In this document: positions 17,266 through 25,117 of the stretch, piece by piece
How positions within the stretch are numbered: position 1 is the stretch's first letter
Layout of the letters: each line of letters opens with the position of its first letter
Assembly: GCF_001748285.1 (NCBI RefSeq)
Contig: NZ_BDGT01000001.1
Span: 62,001 to 126,000, forward strand
DNA: 64,000 bases
Direction: 5' to 3'
Source of the DNA: Thermogemmatispora onikobensis
GTDB taxonomy: Bacteria; Chloroflexota; Ktedonobacteria; Ktedonobacterales; Ktedonobacteraceae
Notes under the pieces: model-generated
Told to the model about the DNA's origin: nothing
Database searches by the model: none
The model's input: the letters and a program-made list of their open reading frames with translations, nothing else
Program-made: the position numbers and the translations under genes

Positions 17266-18459
17266 TTAGTCGTCTGACCCAGGAGCTGGAGAGGGAAACA
17301 GGCCCTCGTTGGCGATCTCGGAGGCGACGTAGTAGCGCAGGACCATCGCGGGTGAGTTCCAGCCACCAGCTTGCTGAAGTTGAGCCAGATTGCGCTGGCG
17401 GCTGGCGTGGTAGGTCGCCCAATAGTGGCGGCAGTCGTGGGGAGAGAGGTGGTCGATGCCGAGCTGGTCACCGAGGTCTTTGAGTAGCTGCTCGACCAGG
17501 CGTGTGCTCAGGTGGCGGCCTTTGTACCCTGGGAACAAATAGCGCTCGCTGGCGACGTCGGGCAGGTAGGCGCGCAAGGCCTGAAGGCAATCGGCGGTGA
17601 GACGATGCGTCTGCTCTTTGTCGACCTTTTCACGGTAGAAGCGCAGCAGGCCGCGATTGAGCTGCACATCTTTGACCTGCAGAGCTACGAGCTCGCCGAC
17701 ACGTAGCCCCAGATCGAGGAGGAGACAGAGGATGAGGCGGGCACGTCGCCCCTGGGGAGTGCTGGTGTCGTGGCAGCCTTTGAGCCAGGCCACCTGCTCC
17801 TCGGTCAGGAGGTTCGGCTCGGCTTTTTTGGCACCGCGCCGGGTGATGGCCCGCTGGCGATCGATCTGGCGCCCTTCCTTATGACGGTAGCCCTGGACGC
17901 GGCTGATGCGATAGAGTTCCTCCTGGGAGAGGACGCCGGCGTCGGCAGCCAGGCGGCAGTAGCGCTTGAGGGTGGAGAGACGTACGTTCATGGTGTCAAT
18001 GGCGTAGCCCTGGCGCTCCATCCAGCTCAGAAAGAGCTGGATCAGACCAGCGCTGACAAAGCGCCAGGTCGAGGCTTCGAGAAAGAGGGCCTGAGTGAGG
18101 GTGGCGACGTCTGTTTGCAGGCTGACCCCAGTGGCGCGAGTTCCGGCCTCAAGGCAGAAGGTGGCGAAGGCTTTGAGATCCCAGAGCTGACGGATGCGCG
18201 TATTGTGGGCCTGCCGCCGATGGTAGCGCGCAAAAACTTCGTGCTGGGCATAGAGATCCGCCATGTCGGCGATGCGCCGCAGGAGGTCCAGATCCTCCCC
18301 TGCCAGGGCGCCCAGGCCCTCGCCCGTGCTGTCCTCTTCAGAAGCAGGTGGCGTGCCCTGTCGTTCGCGCACGACTCCAACCAGGACAGGCTGCGCCAAC
18401 GAGAGCAGGGCTGCTGCGTTCTGACCGGAGAGATGGGAGGCCGTTTTCTTCCTGCTCAT
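17266..18459 (-). CDS. Tyrosine recombinase / phage-type integrase
   Basis: A 397-residue site-specific recombinase. An N-terminal SAM-like core-binding domain (about residues 60-185) precedes the catalytic domain. The active-site set is complete: Arg in GLRVGEL, Lys in EKVDKEQ, His and Arg in SPHDCRHYWAT, Trp at the His/Trp position in GGWNS, and the nucleophile Tyr in VLRYY. It could integrate a mobile element or resolve dimers; the length and an extra N-terminal extension of about 50 residues favour an element integrase over XerC/D. It has its own promoter with an adjacent hairpin. It sits beside the toxin-like cassette and marks a possible island edge. Confidence 0.9.
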   Translation of the reverse strand: MSRKKTASHLSGQNAAALLSLAQPVLVGVVRERQGTPPASEEDSTGEGLGALAGEDLDLLRRIADMADLYAQHEVFARYHRRQAHNTRIRQLWDLKAFATFCLEAGTRATGVSLQTDVATLTQALFLEASTWRFVSAGLIQLFLSWMERQGYAIDTMNVRLSTLKRYCRLAADAGVLSQEELYRISRVQGYRHKEGRQIDRQRAITRRGAKKAEPNLLTEEQVAWLKGCHDTSTPQGRRARLILCLLLDLGLRVGELVALQVKDVQLNRGLLRFYREKVDKEQTHRLTADCLQALRAYLPDVASERYLFPGYKGRHLSTRLVEQLLKDLGDQLGIDHLSPHDCRHYWATYHASRQRNLAQLQQAGGWNSPAMVLRYYVASEIANEGLFPSPAPGSDD

Positions 18460-18502
18460 ATTACACTCTATTCTTCCACAATATATTTTTGTGCTTATAT
18501 GA

Positions 18503-18532
18503 AGTGTAAAACGTAAAGAGAAGATTTGTCAA
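18503..18532 (-). promoter_or_regulatory. Promoter of the tyrosine recombinase gene
   Basis: On the minus strand, a perfect TTGACA (18527-18532) is 18 bp from TACACT (18503-18508). The surrounding 100 bp is unusually AT-rich for this window. Confidence 0.62.
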
Positions 18533-18533
18533 G

Positions 18534-18556
18534 GGCTGATTGCTGAGAAATCAGCC
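18534..18556. repeat. Short inverted repeat next to the integrase promoter
   Basis: GGCTGATT (18534-18541) and AATCAGCC (18549-18556) are perfect 8-bp arms with a 7-nt loop, starting 1 bp upstream of the integrase -35. It could be a regulator site. Confidence 0.4.
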
Positions 18557-18775
18557 AGGCGAAGCCCTGCCACCAGTTCTGTTCACAGAGACTGCTTGCT
18601 GCTCGCAGCGTGATGTGGGGGGAGGCTCTGGGGCGTGGGTCAGGCTCAGGCGCAGGGCGGGCCAGAGGAAGGAGCGACTGCCAAGACTGCTGTCTGCCTG
18701 GGGATAGCTTTTCTTGCCTGCTGGGGGGAGGCAGGTAGGCAACAGTGGAGTAACGATGGGCTGTCAAAGAGGGAC

Positions 18776-18823
18776 TTGCCCCCAGGTATTGATAGAAGTA
18801 TACTAGCGCGTAGAGTTAGTATA
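18776..18823 (+). promoter_or_regulatory. Promoter plus inverted repeat ahead of the toxin-like cassette
   Basis: TTGCCC (18776-18781), 17 bp, TATACT (18799-18804). The -10 forms one arm of an inverted repeat: TATACTA (18799-18805) and TAGTATA (18817-18823) with an 11-nt gap. A repressor binding this repeat would block initiation. Confidence 0.5.
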
Positions 18824-18856
18824 GTCATGCAAAAGATAGCTGGAGGAGTCTAGAGC

Positions 18857-19504
18857 ATGAGACCTGAAGGCTCTGATAACAGTGGTTCTGCAGATGAGAA
18901 CATTAAGGTCTGGCCTGGCACGTGGACAGATACTTCTCACACGATGAGCTTTGGAAACCAGAAGAATGAGGATATTCAGGCGGCAGCCATGCTGGCGCTC
19001 AACGGTGTCATCGACGCGCTCAACGCCTTCTCCTTTCTCCATGGAGCAGTGAATCTGGCGAATGCCCTGTCAGACTTCTCTGACAATCTCGGGGTGTCTC
19101 TTGGGTGTGTTGCTGTCGACTTAAGCGTCGTTGCCAGTGGTCTGCTGGAAGCAGCTGAGGCTTTTGCGTCGCTGGATCAGGCGCTGGCCAATATGTGGGC
19201 CGGTCTGCAGAAGCAATTGCCTTACTTTACGACAGGAACAACCCTGACGCCGGCGGTAGTGTCAACCTTTAGCCCGCTGACCATCCACCCGGCGTCTCAG
19301 CCAGATCCGATTAGCAGTTTTTTTTCGCAGGCCTGGCACACGGTGACCAGTTGGACGAGCGACGCTCACGACTGGGTCTACTCCCACGTCTCTTCTTCCG
19401 GCGCTCCCCAGTGGGCGGCAAACGCAGCCGCCGCCGTGGTCGCGGTGACAGTCTTTGTGGGACTGCTCTTGCTTGTTCCAAAGCCGGTACCTCCCTACGT
19501 CTGA
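18857..19504 (+). CDS. Unrecognised helical protein with C-terminal membrane anchor
   Basis: A 215-residue protein I cannot assign to a family. Residues about 38-120 are a long amphipathic/helical region (ALNGVIDALNAF, then LSVVASGLLEAAEAFASLDQAL) with the feel of WXG100/ESX-like or pore-partner helices. A Ser/Thr/Pro-rich linker follows. One transmembrane helix near the C-terminus (about 188-208) ends with a short KPVPPYV tail. It has GGAGG 10 nt upstream and a good promoter. It heads a co-directional cassette with a nuclease-like toxin candidate, so a role as partner, chaperone or anchor is possible, but only by context. Confidence 0.7.
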   Translation: MRPEGSDNSGSADENIKVWPGTWTDTSHTMSFGNQKNEDIQAAAMLALNGVIDALNAFSFLHGAVNLANALSDFSDNLGVSLGCVAVDLSVVASGLLEAAEAFASLDQALANMWAGLQKQLPYFTTGTTLTPAVVSTFSPLTIHPASQPDPISSFFSQAWHTVTSWTSDAHDWVYSHVSSSGAPQWAANAAAAVVAVTVFVGLLLLVPKPVPPYV

Positions 19505-19589
19505 GCTTGCCGATTCCATGCCGTATCTGGACCCGCCGACTCCTTATTCCGCTTGTTGTTTCTCGAAGCCACATGAGAGGAGCAAGAAG

Positions 19590-20732
19590 ATGGTTGGAGG
19601 ACCTCTACCCCCTCCGCTAGTCATGGTTTCCTATCCGGAGGTACCGGCTGATCTGGCAACCAGGCTGAATGATTTGATCACAGCCCTTCAGACCAGCAGC
19701 GGCCAGTTGCAGGGTTTCTCTGGTCTGATGCAGGATTTTATCGGCCAGGTGCACAAGGCCGTCGAGCACGTGGCAAGCATTTCCGAGGGGCATAGCACGC
19801 AAACCTTGCTAGAGACCTGGCTGCTTTCTCTCAACGATAGCTCGCAATCTCATAGCGGTATGAGCGAGGTGGCCTCGCACCTGAGCAGTCCTCTCTCATC
19901 CCTCCAGGAGCAAGTCCAGGCCGTTAAGAGTGGTATGAGTCTCATCACGGAGCTGCAGGCCAATGGCGGGCGAGTGCCGAGAACGGCGGCTGATGAGGTA
20001 CAGAAGGATATTGACGATTTTAACAACGCGCTCAATACTATCAGTATAGCTCTGGATGGGGCTGCAAAGCTCATCAAGGCCCTTAATGATACCTGGCCCC
20101 GTACCTGCGCTACAGGTTTTACGCCTGGCAACCGCTACCCAACGTTTGCGCCTGGTTCCTTTGACCAGCATATGATGAAGATGAGCGGAGACCTCTCTGG
20201 AGCCTTCAACAGCTCTGCTGGTCAGAGGATTATCAACAAGCTTGGCGAAGAAGAAGGCCAGACGCTCATTGCTCTGGCTCAGGCGAATGGCGCTGATCTG
20301 GACCGTGTTGCCCAATTTGTTGACCAAGGAGCAGACCCTCAGCTGATCGATTGCTGGATTCAATCGGGGCATCCTGCCGATGTCATCGACTTAGGGAGGC
20401 TGCGAGAGTTCTATGTCAAGTCTCATCTCGATACCCTGATTCCTGACTACGGCGGCGATGTGCAAGAGCAGGTGAAGCTCTCTGTGGAAGGGGCAAGTGC
20501 CAGGGCAGATTTTGTGACGAGCAACGCTATTATTGAAGTATCAGGGGGCCCTCGCCTGAGTACTAAGGTGCTAAACGACAAAATGAAGCAGTTCTCTGTC
20601 TATAGTAAGATCGCTTCCCAAACGGGAAGGAGGGTCTACTTCCTGTGGGACAAGAGCTCGGGCGCACCAGTTCCTCCAGAGCTGCAGAGGCAGGCAAAGC
20701 GCTGGGGCGTGACGATTGTAGAGTTCCCCTAG
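19590..20732 (+). CDS. Putative polymorphic toxin with PD-(D/E)xK-like nuclease C-terminus
   Basis: A 380-residue, two-part protein. Residues about 10-180 are helical and coiled-coil-like (DLATRLNDLITALQ, LSSLQEQVQAVKSGM), like the N-terminal trafficking regions of LXG/WXG-type effectors. After a linker, residues about 285-380 read as a restriction-endonuclease-fold domain: ARADFV (acidic strand), AIIEVSGG (strand with E-x-S in place of E-x-K), then KMKQFSVYSKIASQTGRRVYFLW and a final WGVTIVEF strand. Such domains occur in contact-dependent nuclease toxins. The ATG at 19590 has AGAGGAG 7 nt upstream. A candidate immunity gene follows. Nuclease activity is inferred, and the canonical Lys is not in its usual place. 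Confidence 0.62.
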   Translation: MVGGPLPPPLVMVSYPEVPADLATRLNDLITALQTSSGQLQGFSGLMQDFIGQVHKAVEHVASISEGHSTQTLLETWLLSLNDSSQSHSGMSEVASHLSSPLSSLQEQVQAVKSGMSLITELQANGGRVPRTAADEVQKDIDDFNNALNTISIALDGAAKLIKALNDTWPRTCATGFTPGNRYPTFAPGSFDQHMMKMSGDLSGAFNSSAGQRIINKLGEEEGQTLIALAQANGADLDRVAQFVDQGADPQLIDCWIQSGHPADVIDLGRLREFYVKSHLDTLIPDYGGDVQEQVKLSVEGASARADFVTSNAIIEVSGGPRLSTKVLNDKMKQFSVYSKIASQTGRRVYFLWDKSSGAPVPPELQRQAKRWGVTIVEFP

Positions 20733-20752
20733 GAACGGGGTGGGGACTGTGT

Positions 20753-20782
20753 ACCTGGCCTGGCATGCTGTGAAGGCCAGGT
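20753..20782. repeat. Hairpin between toxin-like and immunity-like genes
   Basis: ACCTGGCCT (20753-20761) and AGGCCAGGT (20774-20782) form perfect 9-bp arms with a 12-nt loop. No T-tract follows. It could protect or attenuate the transcript between the two genes. Confidence 0.45.
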
Positions 20783-20837
20783 CGCCGCTCCGCTGGGCAA
20801 CCTGTTCTGTGAAATGAGAACAGAGGGAGGTACAAGT

Positions 20838-21494
20838 ATGGGGGATACATTGAACAGCACCTTTGAGCTGCAGACGGAGAGGGGGGAGCTGTTTTGGTGG
20901 CCGTTGCTGCTCGAGGCGCTAAGCTGGCACGGCTTTCATTTTACCGCGCCGGGGAAGCCCCCTGGGGTGGGCTACTACTTCTACCGGTCCTCCGTGCAGG
21001 AGGAGGATAGCGACTTTGTGTGTGGCTCCTTCCGCGAATTGTGGGAGAGGATCGTAGATCGCCGGGCCCAGGTCATGGTGTCGCTATGGTCCTCAACTGC
21101 TGATTCTTTTCCCCTGGATCTCCTGATCGCTTCGGGGGGGAACGCTGCCGCACTCAGCGTCTCGCTGGGGTGTGATGATGCGTATCTGGGGTCGGATGAT
21201 GTCGACCCCGAGACGGTCAAAGAACGGCTCCGGCTGCTCTGGGAGTGCTCCAAGACGCTCTTTGTGGCCTGCCAGCCCTGCCGTGGGGAACTGAGCTGGG
21301 GAGAGGCGGCTCCTGGCACACCGGCGCTGGCCAGCTTCGGGCAGCCGCTGGAGGTGTCTGAAGAGGTGCGACATCGGTGGCGGCTGCAGGTGCAGGATCT
21401 GGTGTTGCCAGGCGGCGAGCGGATCTTTGTGGCGCAGCCCTGGTACGTGAGGAGGCGGCAAGGCGAGCTGGCTTACTGGCCCCTGGAGGACTAA
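20838..21494 (+). CDS. Unrecognised soluble protein, candidate immunity protein
   Basis: A 218-residue acidic, Trp-rich soluble protein without signal peptide or membrane segment (WWPLLLEALSWHGFHF near the N-terminus; AQPWYVRRRQGELAYWPLED at the C-terminus). I recognise no domain. The size, acidity and position directly after the nuclease-like gene are what immunity proteins look like, but this is context only. The start has GGGAGG 7 nt upstream. The STAND ATPase gene begins 18 bp later, so the two are co-translated from one message. There is no sign of truncation. Confidence 0.68.
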   Translation: MGDTLNSTFELQTERGELFWWPLLLEALSWHGFHFTAPGKPPGVGYYFYRSSVQEEDSDFVCGSFRELWERIVDRRAQVMVSLWSSTADSFPLDLLIASGGNAAALSVSLGCDDAYLGSDDVDPETVKERLRLLWECSKTLFVACQPCRGELSWGEAAPGTPALASFGQPLEVSEEVRHRWRLQVQDLVLPGGERIFVAQPWYVRRRQGELAYWPLED

Positions 21495-21512
21495 GGGCAA
21501 CGGAGGCCGCCG

Positions 21513-23357
21513 ATGGCTGGAGATCAATATGAGCTTGCCGGACACCCTGGAGATAGTCAAGCGAGGGGCCAGAGCGGCGAGGGTGCGAGGCCGTCCGCCG
21601 CAGTTGATCTTCTCTGCGCGAGGTCTGAGCGACTCCTGAGCGAAGTGCATGCGGCTCTGCGCAGCCGCCATGTGGCTTTGCTGACCGGTCTGGCCGGTAG
21701 CGGTAAGACGACGCTGGGCCGTGCCTATGTGCGCCACTTCGGCGCACAGTATGCGTCGGTGATCTGGCTTGATGCGCTTGCTCCTGAAACACTGGTCGCT
21801 GATCTGCTGGCTCACTCTGAGTTCCTCCCGTCGGTGAGGGAGGGGTTAGGCAAGGGAGCAGAAGGCATTCGGCAGATCATTGAGGCGCTCCTGGCGGTAG
21901 ATGGTCTGTTGCTGGTGCTTGATCATGCGACACTGACAAGCGAGGGGCTGCCTATGGCCAGCGGGCGCTCCCCCAAGGGCACGGTGCTGGTCCTGACTCA
22001 GGAGCAGCTACCGGCCTCTGTAATGGCGGGCTTCGAGCTCAAGCCGTTGGAGGCAGAGGATGGCGCTACCTTGCTCTTGGGTCAGGCTGGCCTGCTGGCG
22101 GTGGAGGCCTCACTGCAGGAAGCTCAAGCTCAGGAAGCTCCGGGGGAGCGCCAGCGGCTTGCTCTGGAGATCTCCCGCGAGCTGGCGGGTTCCCCTCTAG
22201 CCCTGACGCTCGCGGCTGGGTATCTGGCGTTGACCGGTTGTACGCTTGAGTGCTATCTTTCTGCCTGCCGTAGTGATCCGTTGCGGCTCTCTGGCGCCGG
22301 CGATCGCCATACCGCTGCTGCCAGGGTCGCCTGTCATCTGCTGCTGGTGCATCTGGAAGGGGCTGACCCTGATGCTCTGCGCCTGCTTGAGGCTTGCGCG
22401 CTCTTTGCTTGCCCCCCGGTGCCTCGCGCGGTGCTCCAGCAGGATGCACTCCTCCAGGCTGTCTTTGGCACGACGGGGGCAGCCGGAGAAGAACGCTTCC
22501 AGCATGCCCTCCATACTCTATTGACGGGGCGGCTCCTGAGCGCGGTGCAGGTGTCAGGCAACTATGAGGCCTTGGAGCTGCATCCGCTGCTGCGCGAGCT
22601 TGTTCTGCAGGCCCTTTCTCAGCAGCGACAGGTCATCCTGCGAGAAGCAATTGCGGCTGCCTGTCTATGTCTGGCGGAGGCTTCAGGCCCTCCGAGCGCT
22701 TCTTCATTGGCGCTCTGGTTCCGGCTGGCCGGGCATATTCGCGAAGGAGCCGCTGCTGATGAGCGGTTGCTCCTCTCGGGAGAGCAAACGGCGGATGCCT
22801 ACGCCTGGGCTGCCTCTCTGTTAGGAGCGCAGGCGTATTTCAGTGCCGCTGAGTCGCTGTTGCGCCGGGCGGTCATGATCTGGGAGCAGGTGGCCACCGA
22901 TACTGCCCTCGCTAAAATGGCTGGCGCTTGCCTGTATTTAGGAGTGTTTAATGCCCACCTCCAACGCTATACGCTTGCTGAAAGGTATGCCCAGCGGGCA
23001 CTGACGATAACACAACAGCTTCCCTCAGTACCGCCTCTGCGCCTGCTCGACTGCATCACGACCCTGGCCTGGATTTACGAAATGGCTGGGAGGCCTGCTG
23101 AGGCCCGGCGCTTCTATCAGAGAGCCCTCGCGTTCGGGGACACGGCTAGCCTGCGGGCTCATCCTCTTTACCTGGCAGCAATGGAGGCTGCCCGACGACT
23201 CTCTCCAGAGGAGCGGGAGACTCTTCCAATAGATAACCCACCGAACCCACCGTACCCAGGCTTCGAAACATCCGCCGAAGCAGAGCAAGATGAGCCACCA
23301 GCAGTCAACCCTCCGTATACGGGCTTCGATCCCCCTGAAATATCAGATGTCTTATAG
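21513..23357 (+). CDS. STAND-type NTPase with TPR repeats
   Basis: A 614-residue protein. An NB-ARC-like P-loop domain has Walker A GLAGSGKTT (about residues 58-66) and Walker B LLLVLDHA (about 132-139), followed by a helical winged region with LELHPLLRELVLQAL. Residues about 420-560 are TPR-like (ACLYLGVFNAHLQRY, then TLAWIYEMAGRPAEARRFYQRAL). The C-terminus carries two copies of a short motif, NPPYPGFE and NPPYTGFD, in a Pro-rich tail. STAND proteins sense a ligand through their repeats and oligomerise to trigger an effector; no effector domain is visible at the N-terminus here. It may guard or regulate the adjacent cassette. The start has GGAGG 6 nt upstream. Confidence 0.85.
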   Translation: MAGDQYELAGHPGDSQARGQSGEGARPSAAVDLLCARSERLLSEVHAALRSRHVALLTGLAGSGKTTLGRAYVRHFGAQYASVIWLDALAPETLVADLLAHSEFLPSVREGLGKGAEGIRQIIEALLAVDGLLLVLDHATLTSEGLPMASGRSPKGTVLVLTQEQLPASVMAGFELKPLEAEDGATLLLGQAGLLAVEASLQEAQAQEAPGERQRLALEISRELAGSPLALTLAAGYLALTGCTLECYLSACRSDPLRLSGAGDRHTAAARVACHLLLVHLEGADPDALRLLEACALFACPPVPRAVLQQDALLQAVFGTTGAAGEERFQHALHTLLTGRLLSAVQVSGNYEALELHPLLRELVLQALSQQRQVILREAIAAACLCLAEASGPPSASSLALWFRLAGHIREGAAADERLLLSGEQTADAYAWAASLLGAQAYFSAAESLLRRAVMIWEQVATDTALAKMAGACLYLGVFNAHLQRYTLAERYAQRALTITQQLPSVPPLRLLDCITTLAWIYEMAGRPAEARRFYQRALAFGDTASLRAHPLYLAAMEAARRLSPEERETLPIDNPPNPPYPGFETSAEAEQDEPPAVNPPYTGFDPPEISDVL

Positions 23358-23531
23358 TCTAGACTACCTCAGCGCGCTCGCTCGTCAGAAGGGTACAAGC
23401 CCTGCTGTACTTGCTCCGTCATACAGACAAGGTAACCTGCACTGAGGGGGGACTCGGTGATGCCAGTATTGCCCCAGGAGGCCAGATGCTGCAGCAGGTG
23501 GAGGCCAAGCGCCTGCTCGGTCTACCAAACT

Positions 23532-23563
23532 GACCTCCTGCTTCCTTCATCTGGCAGGAGGTC
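23532..23563 (+). terminator. Hairpin after the STAND gene, terminator-like
   Basis: GACCTCCTGC (23532-23541) and GCAGGAGGTC (23554-23563) are perfect 10-bp arms around a 12-nt loop. There is no T-run, so it may end transcription only weakly or stabilise the 3' end. It lies 175 bp past the STAND stop codon. Confidence 0.4.
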
Positions 23564-23584
23564 CCTAACGCTAAAGCGCAAGGC

Positions 23585-23609
23585 GGAGCGGAGCAGAGCA
23601 GAGCAGAGC
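23585..23609. repeat. Pentanucleotide tandem repeat
   Basis: Five consecutive copies of RGAGC (GGAGC twice, AGAGC three times) abut the left arm of the large inverted repeat. Confidence 0.6.
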
Positions 23610-23664
23610 GGCCCGTTGCAAATTTCGTATTAGTCGGCGAAATACGAAATTTGCAACGGGCCGC
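23608..23664. repeat. Perfect 24-bp inverted repeat
   Basis: The arm at 23608-23631 (beginning GCGGCCCGTTGC, ending TCGTATT) is exactly complementary to 23641-23664, with a 9-nt loop (23632-23640). The AT-rich inner part and GC-rich outer part are unlike a standard terminator, and no T-run follows. It may be a small non-autonomous element, a recombination site, or a stable RNA hairpin. Confidence 0.75.
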
Positions 23665-24019
23665 AGAAACGCCTCTCCGCCGCCTCCATGCCACCGCTCT
23701 CACCTGGCCTACTGGCTGTCACCTGCCACGGAGCCGCCTTTCTCCTTCTCACGAGCGCATCAACAGTCAGCCCAGAGTCAGCAGAGACCGGTTTTCCCGG
23801 ATCAACCTGCTTGCCGGCTGCCCGCTGCCCTCTCCTCGACGCCAGGCAGGCCCGGACAGCACTGATGGCGCCGCTGGCCACTGCTGCAGAATCGGCCAAA
23901 GATCAACCAGGATTTGCCTGGGTCCCCGGCCTCTGAGATCGCTATACTTTCTTGTGGAAAGCAAGGCTACTCACAGAAGAAGAGAAAGACAAGCAAAGCA
24001 AAAAATACTGAGGTGAATT

Positions 24020-25003
24020 GTGCAATACACTCGATTAGGAAAGACAGGTCTAGAGGTCTCGCGCATCTGCCTTGGCTGCATGAGCTTTGGCGATCCCACG
24101 CGCTGGATTCATCCCTGGGTCCTTGATGAAGAGCAGAGCCGGCAGATCATCAAGCGGGCGCTTGACCTGGGCATCAACTTCTTTGACACGGCCAATGCCT
24201 ACTCACTTGGGGTCAGCGAGGAAATCCTTGGGCGCGCCCTCAAAGACTTTGCCAGCCGAGATGAGGTTGTCATTGCCACGAAGGTCTTCTTTCCGATGCG
24301 TGGAGCCCCCAACGGAGCCGGTCTCTCGCGCAAAGCCATTCTCAGCGAAGTCGACCACAGCCTCCAGCGCCTGGGAACCGACTACATCGATCTCTATCAG
24401 ATTCATCGTTGGGATTATCAGACCCCGATTGAGGAAACAATGGAGGCGCTCAACGATCTCGTTCGGGCCGGCAAGGTGCTCTACATCGGGGCTTCAGCCA
24501 TGTATGCGTGGCAATTCCAGAGAGCCCTTTTCGTGGCAGAGCAGCATGGCTGGACGCGCTTCGTCTCCATGCAGAACCATCTCAACCTCATCTACCGCGA
24601 AGAAGAGCGCGAGATGCTGCCGCTCTGCCGTGCCGAGGGCATCGGCGTGATCCCTTACAGCCCCCTGGCTTCTGGCAGGCTGGCACGCGAAGTCTCACAG
24701 CAGCAGACCAAGCGCGCGGAAACGGACCAGATTGCCCGGCGCAAGTACGACGCCACTGCTGCAGCCGATCAGCGCATCATCGATCGGGTCGGAGAGCTTG
24801 CCGGTCAATACGGCGTTCCACGAGCCCAGATTGCCCTGGCCTGGCTCCTGCAGAAGGAACCGGTCACTGCTCCTATTGTTGGAGCCACCAGGGTCAGCCA
24901 GCTGGAAGAGGCCGTCGGCGCCCTCAACGTCCACTTGAGTGCCGAGGACATTGCCTACCTTGAAGAGCCGTACGTACCGCATCCTGTCGTTGGCCCGGAG
25001 TAA
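24020..25003 (+). CDS. Aldo/keto reductase
   Basis: A 327-residue (alpha/beta)8 NADPH-dependent oxidoreductase. The catalytic tetrad is visible: Asp and Tyr in FFDTANAYSLG (about 55-65), Lys in IATKVFF (about 93) and His in LYQIHRWD (about 130). The C-terminal cofactor segment is PIVGATRVSQLEEA. It resembles the AKR11/YajO-like group that reduces sugar aldehydes or general carbonyls; the substrate is unknown. Translation starts at GTG 24020, with GAGGTG 5 nt upstream. It is transcribed alone and converges with the APH-like gene across a hairpin. Confidence 0.94.
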   Translation: MQYTRLGKTGLEVSRICLGCMSFGDPTRWIHPWVLDEEQSRQIIKRALDLGINFFDTANAYSLGVSEEILGRALKDFASRDEVVIATKVFFPMRGAPNGAGLSRKAILSEVDHSLQRLGTDYIDLYQIHRWDYQTPIEETMEALNDLVRAGKVLYIGASAMYAWQFQRALFVAEQHGWTRFVSMQNHLNLIYREEEREMLPLCRAEGIGVIPYSPLASGRLAREVSQQQTKRAETDQIARRKYDATAAADQRIIDRVGELAGQYGVPRAQIALAWLLQKEPVTAPIVGATRVSQLEEAVGALNVHLSAEDIAYLEEPYVPHPVVGPE

Positions 25004-25040
25004 GCTGCCTGTCTGTAAGCACAACCTGCTGGTCCTCCTC

Positions 25041-25073
25041 CGTCGGCAGCGCCCTTCCGAAGGATTGCCGACG
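25041..25073. terminator. Hairpin between convergent genes
   Basis: CGTCGGCA (25041-25048) and TGCCGACG (25066-25073) form perfect arms. The loop holds a further palindrome, CCTTCCGAAGG. It lies between the stops of the aldo/keto reductase and the leftward APH-like gene. No T-run is present. Confidence 0.4.
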
Positions 25074-25117
25074 CCAGGCCAGCAGGCTGTGCACGGGGGG
25101 GGAAGTCACAGCGCCAC

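Larger units (their letters stand above)
23358..24019. other. Intergenic region rich in inverted and tandem repeats
   Basis: No protein-like frame. It carries a 10-bp-arm hairpin (23532-23563), five RGAGC pentamers (23585-23609) and a perfect 24-bp-arm inverted repeat (23608-23664), detailed separately. It separates the cassette from the aldo/keto reductase. Confidence 0.5.

Noticed and set aside
23355-23366. Palindrome TAGTCTAGACTA just after the STAND gene, with the same GTCTAGAC core as the GntR operator
   Set aside because: An 8-bp palindromic core can recur by chance, it overlaps the end of the STAND gene, and no promoter is near it.
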